A DNA stretch of 6,454 nt from an uncultured Collinsella sp. (GTDB taxonomy: Bacteria; Actinomycetota; Coriobacteriia; Coriobacteriales; Coriobacteriaceae), in assembly GCA_900764415.1 (NCBI GenBank), contig CAAFOA010000317.1:1-6454 (forward strand), in the 5' to 3' direction. Below are positions 1 to 5,162 of the stretch, in pieces. Position 1 is the stretch's first letter. Every line of letters starts with the position of its first letter. Made by a program: the position numbers and the translations under genes. A model generated the notes under the pieces. That model was not told the origin of the DNA, searched no databases, and worked only from the letters and a program-made list of their open reading frames with translations.

Positions 1-1
1 C

Positions 2-547
2 GCGGTGCTGACGGGGATGTTGCTCACATACATAGTGCTGCGTAGCTGTCCGCAGCGCAAAATGCTTGGGATATGGATGCTTTGCTTTGGGGCGGCGGCT
101 CCTGTCTGGGTTGTCTTGCTCAACATGGTGCAGGATCTGACGGTTTTCGAGCCTCTGTTCCTTGCGTCGTTGCTGGGGCAAAGTTCGGCCGTCAATGTCG
201 TCGTGGCAACGGTGATTGTTTGCTGGTCTGTGCCCATGCTCGTTACGCACATCGTGCTCGTACGCTCGGTTGAGGACGAGAAGGCCGTCTTGAAGTACCG
301 TGCGAACGGGTCCACCGAAGCAGCTCACGTGCGCCGGCTGGCTCTGCTTACGTCGCGCGCCCTGTCCGATGTTCAGGCCCGAATATTGTTGATGACGGCA
401 GAGGGCACAACGACAAAGACCATTGCGCAGGATGTCGGTTACGCTGCATCTACGGTGCAAGCGCTGCGATCCGCGTCCTATCGCCAGTTGAAGATCAAGA
501 ACAAAGCAGAGCTTATTTCATTGTTATCGCAGGTAGATAACGTGTAA
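2..547 (+). CDS. LuxR-type transcriptional regulator with membrane segments, 5'-truncated
   Basis: The frame is open from the window edge, so this is the C-terminal part of a longer protein; the GTG at 5 is not necessarily a real start. Numbering from that GTG, about residues 3-12, 22-42 and 62-86 are strongly hydrophobic and look like membrane helices. A charged linker follows, then a LuxR/GerE-type helix-turn-helix at about 118-176. It shows the family pattern: a leading LS, an AEG-T-K-IA stretch near 132-141, a recognition helix near 147-160 (STVQALRSASYRQL) and a closing KAELISLL. Many Coriobacteriia encode LuxR regulators with an N-terminal multi-helix membrane sensor that control a neighbouring gene, and this fits that design. 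It lies 109 bases upstream of the secreted-protein gene on the same strand, so it is the natural candidate regulator of the operon; that is inference. The usual REREV motif before the first HTH helix is degenerate (DVQARIL). The DNA-binding call is firm; the ligand is unknown. Confidence 0.8.
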   Translation, partial: AVLTGMLLTYIVLRSCPQRKMLGIWMLCFGAAAPVWVVLLNMVQDLTVFEPLFLASLLGQSSAVNVVVATVIVCWSVPMLVTHIVLVRSVEDEKAVLKYRANGSTEAAHVRRLALLTSRALSDVQARILLMTAEGTTTKTIAQDVGYAASTVQALRSASYRQLKIKNKAELISLLSQVDNV

Positions 548-583
548 ACGCCTGGATTATCAACTCAATAGCGAGTGTTTACA
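543..583. repeat. Inverted repeat TGTAAAC / GTTTACA spanning the regulator's stop codon
   Basis: The arms at 543-549 and 577-583 are exact reverse complements, about 34 bp centre to centre (near three helical turns). The pairing extends to nine positions if one G-T wobble is allowed. The left arm contains the regulator's TAA stop. A run of five T lies at 590-594, seven bases beyond the right arm. This could be a weak AT-rich terminator for the regulator gene or a pair of protein-binding half-sites. The right arm also contains TTTACA (578-583), a passable -35 box, but the matching position near 601-606 (ATGCAA) is a poor -10. Confidence 0.35.
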
Positions 584-615
584 GACATCTTTTTCCATTC
601 ATGCAAAGGTTGCTG

Positions 616-627
616 TGCGTCGACGCA
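616..627. promoter_or_regulatory. Perfect 12-bp palindrome, candidate operator
   Basis: TGCGTCGACGCA is fully self-complementary. It lies 29 bases upstream of the chosen ATG of the secreted-protein gene and just before its ribosome binding site. LuxR-type HTH proteins usually bind short dyads as dimers, so this is a plausible site for the upstream regulator or another dimeric factor. No convincing -10 box was found nearby, so its position relative to the transcription start is unknown. A 12-bp palindrome can arise by chance over several kilobases at a low rate; the location is what makes it of interest. Confidence 0.35.
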
Positions 628-656
628 TTGTTAGCCGCTTTTGATTGGAGAAGGCC

Positions 657-1169
657 ATGATTAAGCCAAGGAGCGCTATTACTCGAATCGGAGTCGGGTT
701 GGCGATTGCTGCGGGTCTGTCCCTAGGGGTTCCCGCTGCATCGTTCGCGCAAGAGGAGTTTGACACCTCTCAGGTTTCTAGCATTACTCAAAACGCCGAT
801 ACGGGAATTACGACCTGTACGAACAATGCCGATAGGGCATTTAGTTTTCAATGTGCCGGGACGAGTGCAACTGGCTACCGTCAAAAGGATGATTCCTCAT
901 CGCTCTATCTGGATATCCAAGGTTATACGGGAAATCCGCTTCGGTTATATACAGACGGTGCGTATAACACAAGCGGTAGCGGCAGCATGAATTGTACTCA
1001 GGGAACGTATCGTTCGAATCACAAGGGACAGTGGGAAATGTATAACCTCGTCCGTGAGAACGGGCGATCTGCGGCGCGACTGACTGCATGGGCGGAGTCT
1101 GGCTACGGCACTGTTATTGGTGTATGGAGCCCCGACTGCGTCGGGCATTTCCGCAAGCTTCCCGCATAG
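657..1169 (+). CDS. Small secreted four-cysteine protein of unknown function
   Basis: The ATG at 657 is chosen because GGAG at 647-650 sits six bases upstream; the in-frame TTG at 645 would overlap that ribosome binding site. The 170-residue product has a clear signal peptide: a basic start (MIKPR...R), a hydrophobic core at about 11-25 and a likely cut after SFA at residue 31. That leaves a mature protein of about 139 residues, rich in Ser, Thr, Gly, Asn and Tyr. It has four cysteines (54, 66, 113, 161), enough for two disulfides outside the cell. A pattern of short strand-like stretches ends with an ARLTAW...GVWSPDC segment near 140-161. This layout recalls small exported proteins encoded beside bacitracin-type ABC transporters (DUF2712-like, or loosely the lactococcin 972 group), but that is a weak impression, not an identification. 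It lies first in line before the transporter genes, so it may be transported, sensed or resisted by them. No catalytic motif was recognised. Confidence 0.8.
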   Translation: MIKPRSAITRIGVGLAIAAGLSLGVPAASFAQEEFDTSQVSSITQNADTGITTCTNNADRAFSFQCAGTSATGYRQKDDSSSLYLDIQGYTGNPLRLYTDGAYNTSGSGSMNCTQGTYRSNHKGQWEMYNLVRENGRSAARLTAWAESGYGTVIGVWSPDCVGHFRKLPA

Positions 1170-1182
1170 TTGTTTGAATTGG

Positions 1183-1213
1183 CTCCCTTCCGGCTTTCTG
1201 GGTCGGAAGGGGG
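1183..1213 (+). promoter_or_regulatory. Intercistronic hairpin whose 3' arm enters the permease ribosome binding site
   Basis: CCCTTCCG (1185-1192) pairs perfectly with CGGAAGGG (1204-1211) around an 11-base loop. The stem can lengthen by one T-G and one C-G pair (1183-1184 with 1212-1213). The right arm runs straight into the purine-rich ribosome binding site GGGAGGAGGA (1211-1220) of the following permease. No T-run follows, so it is not a standard intrinsic terminator. In RNA it could protect the 3' end of the secreted-protein message, lower translation of the permease, or both. That would give more secreted protein than transporter, as is common when a small exported product precedes its transporter genes. 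The base pairing is seen; the role is inferred. Confidence 0.55.
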
Positions 1214-1223
1214 AGGAGGACGT

Positions 1224-2105
1224 ATGAACCAAAGGCTCGTAAGATATGAGCTGTCGAAAACGATAAGACGCCCAGCTTTTATCTTTGCTCTCTTGATTGC
1301 AGTCGCAGTTGCAATAGCTGCTGCGCTGGAGCCGTGGGCAAATTTGGAAAAAGAACGTCACAACCTTCTTTCTTTTGGTTACGGCGTTGGCATGCAAGCC
1401 AAAAACTATCTCGGTCAAACACGTGAAAGCAGCTTCGGTAACTGGATTGTTGTGAGCGCGAACGCGCCACTGTCTGCGTCGGTGTTTTTCTATGCACTGC
1501 CCCTGCTTGCAATGTTGGCCGGATCTTGGTCGTGCCTCTTTGAGCGTTTGAGTGGTTATGACATGCAGATATGCACGCGCGTTTCCAGAAAGGCATACGT
1601 GAACGTAAAGGTGCTGTCTGCTTTCCTCTCCGCGTTTACAGTGACTGCCATTCCTCTGCTCGTCAATTTCCTGATTGTCTCGATGCTTTTTCCTGCGTAT
1701 CTTCCTCGGGTCGATGAGTCGACCTACGTAGGGCTTTACCTACATAGCTATTTCTCCGGTCTATTTTATTCACATCCTTTGTTATATGTGCTTGCATACA
1801 CGCTGTTCGATGCGGTCACGCTCGGGACTTTATCCATGGCTGTAACTGGCTTCTCAATTTTGTTTCGTAGCAGAATCAAAGCGATAATTGTCCCGTATCT
1901 GCTAATGGTTGCGTGGCATTTTGCAAATGGCTGGATCTTCGGCGTAATGGCTTGTGTGGGGTTTAACTGCAATATCTTCAACAGCATCAGGTCGGAATCG
2001 CTGAATAACTGGCCAGACATTCGAGCCGGTTTTGCGGAAATCATATTATTGACCCTTGCTTCGTTGGCTTTTTCTGGGGCGTGGAAAAGGCGGGAGATGG
2101 TCTGA
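1224..2105 (+). CDS. ABC-2-type transporter permease (first of two)
   Basis: The start is the ATG at 1224, behind an excellent ribosome binding site (GGGAGGAGGA, 1211-1220); an earlier in-frame TTG at 1170 lies inside the upstream hairpin region and is rejected. The product is 293 residues with about six membrane helices (roughly 18-36, 86-104, 131-155, 183-211, 219-241 and 269-287) and a large outside segment between helices 1 and 2. A cytoplasmic stretch after helix 2 (107-123) reads E-x-L-x-G-Y-x-x-Q-x3-R followed by basic residues, as in permeases of bacitracin/lantibiotic-type exporters, where such a loop contacts the ATPase. The same spacing recurs in the next gene, so the two are probably diverged relatives that pair as a heterodimer. 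The TGA stop shares one base with the next ATG, indicating translational coupling. Substrate unknown; a peptide or the upstream secreted protein is a reasonable guess. Confidence 0.8.
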   Translation: MNQRLVRYELSKTIRRPAFIFALLIAVAVAIAAALEPWANLEKERHNLLSFGYGVGMQAKNYLGQTRESSFGNWIVVSANAPLSASVFFYALPLLAMLAGSWSCLFERLSGYDMQICTRVSRKAYVNVKVLSAFLSAFTVTAIPLLVNFLIVSMLFPAYLPRVDESTYVGLYLHSYFSGLFYSHPLLYVLAYTLFDAVTLGTLSMAVTGFSILFRSRIKAIIVPYLLMVAWHFANGWIFGVMACVGFNCNIFNSIRSESLNNWPDIRAGFAEIILLTLASLAFSGAWKRREMV

Positions 2106-2941
2106 TGCTGTTTAGGCTGGTCGCCGCGGACCTGAGGACCGTTTTGAAGAAGAACATCATTACCTTTATTGCGATTGCGGCAGTGACCGTTGCGAACCTG
2201 GTGTACGCCTACGGTTTGTCTTCTGTGTATGGGGTCAGGACGGATGCCTTGGGGTTTGCGGACAATCTTGCGCTCGTGTTTGCCGGATCTGCTCCGTTTG
2301 AGCCTAGGCCCGGGGTCATGTTTGTGCCTCCGCTAGGATGGCTATTTCTCATTCTGCTTATTCTCTATACAACACTCGATTATCCCGCCGAATCGTTGCA
2401 CGGGTTTGGTTTGCAAACGCTTGTCCGATGCCGGGCGAGAACCCTTTGGTGGGTCTCGCGTTTTATCTCAGTGGCGGCGATAACAGCATTTTCGCTGCTC
2501 GTGGTGGTTTGCTCTGTTGTGATTTGGAGCTTGATGGTGAGTGCCTCGTTCAGCGCGGTCATCCATGGCGAGTCGCTTCAGCTGGCTAATTTGGCGCCGT
2601 GGTTTCTCAAGGCGAGCGAAGCAGGTGCACTGCCGTTTTTCGCAGGTCTCTTTCTTGCTTTTGAGGCGCTTGCGTTTGTGCAGGCAACGGTTGGGTTTGT
2701 GCTTGGGCCGTCAGTTTCATTTGCGGTTGTAATGAGCTACCTGATCTGTTCGGCATATGCGCGGCATTGGGCGCTACTGGGAAATGCCTTGATGCTGTTG
2801 CGCTGGGGTGGAATCGTCAAAGAAGGAATTGCGACGGGCTCGAGTGGCTTGTTTTCAATTGTGATTATGTCGTTATGCCTATCGTTGGGTGGACTGTGGT
2901 TTCGAAGGGCCGACCTTATCGAAAAGAGGGACAAGATATGA
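2105..2941 (+). CDS. ABC-2-type transporter permease (second of two)
   Basis: The ATG at 2105 overlaps the previous stop by one base (TGATG), with GGGAG at 2092-2096 eight bases ahead. An in-frame GTG at 2081 would add eight residues but is less well placed. The 278-residue product has about six membrane helices (roughly 18-36, 72-90, 117-146, 177-200, 202-218 and 247-265), with a loop of some 35 residues between helices 1 and 2. After helix 2 it carries E-x-L-x-G-F-x-x-Q-x3-R at 96-108, then RARTLWWVSR, matching the cytoplasmic loop of the preceding permease. Overall identity between the two permeases looks low. The protein ends in a charged tail (RRADLIEKRDK). Its TGA overlaps the next ATG by four bases (ATGA), so permease and ATPase are probably made in step. 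No substrate can be named from sequence. Confidence 0.8.
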   Translation: MLFRLVAADLRTVLKKNIITFIAIAAVTVANLVYAYGLSSVYGVRTDALGFADNLALVFAGSAPFEPRPGVMFVPPLGWLFLILLILYTTLDYPAESLHGFGLQTLVRCRARTLWWVSRFISVAAITAFSLLVVVCSVVIWSLMVSASFSAVIHGESLQLANLAPWFLKASEAGALPFFAGLFLAFEALAFVQATVGFVLGPSVSFAVVMSYLICSAYARHWALLGNALMLLRWGGIVKEGIATGSSGLFSIVIMSLCLSLGGLWFRRADLIEKRDKI

Positions 2942-3582
2942 GTGTGATCGTTAGGGACGTATCGAAGCGCATGGGCAAAAACGATGTCCTGCGCAACGTG
3001 TCTATCGAGGTTGACCCTGGGACTGTGGTCGGGCTTCAGGGGATAAACGGTTCGGGTAAGACCATGCTCATGCGAGCGGTCTGCGGATTGATTAGACCCA
3101 CCGAGGGCGAGATTATTATCGATGGCCAAAGACTTGGGGCGGATATCTCGTTTCCGCCGAGTCTGGGGATGTTGATAGAGGCGCCTTCCTTTTTAGGATA
3201 TCTGTCTGGTTACGACAATCTGGAGCTCATAGCTCAAATCAATGGCGTTGCCACCCCCGAGGACATTCGCTCTGCCCTGCGGCTCGTGGGGCTCGATGCA
3301 GACGAAAAAAAGAAGTTTCGAGCATACTCGCTTGGGATGAAGCAGCGTCTGGGAATAGCTGCGGCAATTATGGAAAAGCCGAAGCTGCTTGTTCTCGATG
3401 AGCCAACGAATGCCCTCGACGAAGCGGGCGTGGAAATGCTCAAGCGCGTTGTGGCGATGGCGGCATCAACGGGTCGCGAGGTTCTTCTGTCTAGCCATGA
3501 CGGAGAGGTGCTCGAGGAGCTAGCCGATCGTGTTTACTGCATGCGCGACGGTGCCGTTGTGAAAGTTCGGGAAAGGTCGTGA
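2938..3582 (+). CDS. ABC transporter ATP-binding protein, BcrA-type
   Basis: This is the ATPase that powers the two permeases encoded just upstream. The start is the ATG at 2938 (ATGA overlap), with AGAGGG at 2925-2930 ahead; the frame is open further upstream, but only inside the permease gene. The 214-residue protein is a single nucleotide-binding domain with Walker A GINGSGKT (35-42), signature SLGMKQ (131-136) in place of LSGGQ, Walker B LLVLDEP (150-156) with catalytic E155, a D-loop near 158-161 and the switch His187 in SSHD. The SLGMKQR signature and the IEAPSFLGYLSGYDNL segment (80-95) with no Q-loop glutamine are typical of the bacitracin/lantibiotic resistance branch (BcrA-like). 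It is somewhat shorter than many relatives because it lacks their C-terminal extension. All residues needed for ATP hydrolysis are present. A seven-A run (3305-3311) occurs just before the signature codons. Function call is firm; substrate is not. Confidence 0.92.
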   Translation: MSVIVRDVSKRMGKNDVLRNVSIEVDPGTVVGLQGINGSGKTMLMRAVCGLIRPTEGEIIIDGQRLGADISFPPSLGMLIEAPSFLGYLSGYDNLELIAQINGVATPEDIRSALRLVGLDADEKKKFRAYSLGMKQRLGIAAAIMEKPKLLVLDEPTNALDEAGVEMLKRVVAMAASTGREVLLSSHDGEVLEELADRVYCMRDGAVVKVRERS

Positions 3583-3587
3583 GCGCG

Positions 3588-4247
3588 ATGAAGAAGGCCC
3601 TGTTGACGAGAAGGTCGATGCTCGCGCTTTTTGGCTGTGCTGTTACCGGCCTTGCGGGCATGAGGGTGAGCGTCGTTAACGGGAACCGGACAGTCATTCC
3701 TGAAAAATATTACGCGGAGGGCGAATGGCTCTCGATGGATGGGGCGTTTCTGGGGTCGAAGGATGTGGCGACTGACGGGTATTCGTTTTGCATAGACGGG
3801 GCAGAGCTGCTCACGCCGCGCGAGTATCTCAAGCGTGCGCATGATGATTATTCAAAATATGGCATCGTAGATACGAAAACGAAATTGAAGGACGCCGACA
3901 TCACGTGTGTTATCGCCGTAAAGATGCGTGTCAGGAATAAGGACAATGTCGAAGGCGGAATTAAAGCGTATGTTTGGCATTTGGTGCCGGAGTCTGCGCC
4001 AAACTATGACTTTGTGGTCAATACCGATCTGATAACGCAGGCAATGCCGGTGCTGGGCGGTTCTGCTGCGTTTGCTGTACAGGTTGGGGCGGAGAACGAG
4101 TTACTCGTCCCATTCATGATGCAAAACACCAACGACTATTTCGAAGGTTACGAGACCGTCCGTTTTGAGAAAGCGTTTCCCGGGACCTATACGATGAAGA
4201 TGACCGATCTGCCGGAGCGAAGGCTCTTCAGGTTTGAAGTTAAATAG
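3588..4247 (+). CDS. Exported or membrane-anchored accessory protein, possible lipoprotein
   Basis: Two starts are possible: the ATG at 3588 (219 residues, GAAAGG at 3571-3576 eleven bases ahead) or a GTG at 3579 that overlaps the ATPase stop by four bases (222 residues). The N-terminus from the ATG is MKK followed by TRRSML and a hydrophobic run, so it is an export signal or an anchor. LFGC within it is an imperfect lipobox (Phe at -2), and TRRSML is an imperfect twin-arginine motif; neither is decisive. The rest is soluble and strand-rich. About 105-215 looks like an Ig-like sandwich domain of the kind found in uncharacterised Gram-positive lipoproteins (possibly DUF5027/DUF5028-like, from memory). 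No catalytic motif was seen. As the last gene of a tightly packed transporter operon, it may act on the outer face as a binding or immunity partner for the transporter or its substrate. That role is inferred from position only. Confidence 0.72.
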   Translation: MKKALLTRRSMLALFGCAVTGLAGMRVSVVNGNRTVIPEKYYAEGEWLSMDGAFLGSKDVATDGYSFCIDGAELLTPREYLKRAHDDYSKYGIVDTKTKLKDADITCVIAVKMRVRNKDNVEGGIKAYVWHLVPESAPNYDFVVNTDLITQAMPVLGGSAAFAVQVGAENELLVPFMMQNTNDYFEGYETVRFEKAFPGTYTMKMTDLPERRLFRFEVK

Positions 4248-4263
4248 CTCGAAGGCCCTGTTG

Positions 4264-4302
4264 GGGGAGCCTCATCCTACGCTGAAGCGGGATGAGATTC
4301 CC
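4264..4302. terminator. Branch-free imperfect hairpin between convergent genes, candidate terminator
   Basis: CTCATCC (4271-4277) pairs with GGATGAG (4290-4296), and inside it CGC (4280-4282) pairs with GCG (4287-4289) around a TGAA loop, with a two-base TA bulge. Outside it GGGGA (4264-4268) can pair with TTCCC (4298-4302), including one G-T wobble. It sits 16 bases past the stop of the last operon gene and just beyond the stop of the opposing YcxB-like gene, where a shared terminator is expected. Neither strand has a good T-run after the stem, so it may act poorly as an intrinsic terminator or only protect transcript ends. A second small stem, GCGCT/AGCGC (4312-4316 with 4324-4328), overlaps the minus-strand stop. 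Confidence 0.4.
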
Positions 4303-4321
4303 TTCGCAGTGGCGCTCGGCC

Positions 4322-5047
4322 CTAGCGCTTCTTCTTGCTCTTCTTCTGCTTGCGCTGCTTGCCCTTGTTGTCCTGGGGCTTGTCGGCCTTGTCGCCCCGC
4401 TTGGCCTCGGCGGCAGCCTTCTCGGCCTTCATTTTCTTCTTCTTGGTCTCGATGCGGAGCTTTTTGTTGATGCGCGCCTTAAGGAAGGGGCCAAACTGCT
4501 CGGCATCGCCGCGGATAAAGGTGTCCTTAGGGATAGTCACGCCCTGGTCGGCGAACATGGCTACAAAGATGCGCTCGCCGTCGAGTACGTGGTCGAGCTT
4601 CTCAAACGGGAAGAACTGCGACTTGCCGCTCTTGCCCCAAACCATCAGGCCGTCCTCGTTGGCAGCGACGCGGCGATAGCGGCCACCCATGGACTCGTCG
4701 GCCTCGACGGCGTCGATAAAGTCACGGGCGAGCGTGTGGTGCAGGTCTTTGCTCCACCAGGCCAAAAAGGCGCCGAATACGATCAGGACGACGCCAAACT
4801 TGATCCAGTTACCGCCGGCCACCAGCATGCCAATGCCGATCAGCGCGGCAATTGCCGCGGCGACATACAGCGAACCGCGACGCCTGGGCGAGGCGACCAG
4901 GCGGGCGAAGTCGGTGACCAGGTCGTTTTCGTACTGGTACTCGTTGAGGTACAGGATGCCGTCGTCGGCTGCGGCCTGCTCCTCGAGCGCGACCTCGACC
5001 TGGTCGGCTGCTTCGGAGGGGACGAGGTTGCTCTCTGCGTCTGCCAT
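4322..5047 (-). CDS. YcxB-like membrane protein with lysine-rich C-terminal tail
   Basis: The start is the ATG at 5047-5045, with AGGAGT (5062-5057 on the minus strand) nine bases ahead. The 241-residue product has an acidic N-terminus (about 1-45), two closely spaced membrane helices (about 58-78 and 81-98) and then a soluble domain. In that domain, [19 protein letters not shown] followed by a strand pair and GVTIPKDTF (about 133-177) matches the YcxB-like pattern, where a PH-like fold follows a two-helix hairpin. The family is common in Gram-positive bacteria and has no established function. The last 50 or so residues (192-241) are very rich in Lys with Ala, Gln and Arg. They look disordered, or a basic tail that could touch membrane lipids or nucleic acid; that is speculative. 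It is convergent with the transporter operon and divergent from dnaX. Its GC-ending codon use matches dnaX rather than the operon. Confidence 0.75.
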   Translation of the reverse strand: MADAESNLVPSEAADQVEVALEEQAAADDGILYLNEYQYENDLVTDFARLVASPRRRGSLYVAAAIAALIGIGMLVAGGNWIKFGVVLIVFGAFLAWWSKDLHHTLARDFIDAVEADESMGGRYRRVAANEDGLMVWGKSGKSQFFPFEKLDHVLDGERIFVAMFADQGVTIPKDTFIRGDAEQFGPFLKARINKKLRIETKKKKMKAEKAAAEAKRGDKADKPQDNKGKQRKQKKSKKKR

Positions 5048-5162
5048 GCTCTTTGGACTCCTATCGCGGCGGGCTCGCCGTACGGGTTATTATGAATGCA
5101 GTATGCCGTGCGACCGCATGGCCGTCGCGGCAACAAGACTCAGTATACCCGGGGGAGCACCC
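5048..5162. promoter_or_regulatory. Divergent intergenic region between YcxB-like gene and dnaX
   Basis: This 115-base gap must hold promoters for both flanking genes. TATTAT at 5088-5093 is a -10-like hexamer on the plus strand, and the overlapping bases read CATAAT on the minus strand. No convincing -35 box is found at the right spacing for either. The dnaX ribosome binding site GGGGGAG (5151-5157) lies five bases before its ATG and settles that start. No operator, riboswitch or small gene was recognised. Confidence 0.3.

Noticed and set aside
578..606. Sigma-70 promoter with TTTACA and ATGCAA
   Set aside because: The -35 and 17-base spacing are fine, but the -10 hexamer is too poor to call a promoter.
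657..1169. Lanthipeptide or double-glycine bacteriocin precursor
   Set aside because: The protein is too long, has a standard Sec signal and no GG leader, and no modification or leader-peptidase gene lies nearby.
945..1418. Minus-strand open frame across the secreted-protein and permease genes
   Set aside because: No ribosome binding site or family pattern; it overlaps two better-supported genes.
4292..5095. Long plus-strand open frame opposite the YcxB-like gene (267 residues)
   Set aside because: Its product is low-complexity Leu/Val/Ala/Gly sequence with no motif. The minus-strand frame has a good start, ribosome binding site, membrane helices and a recognisable domain.
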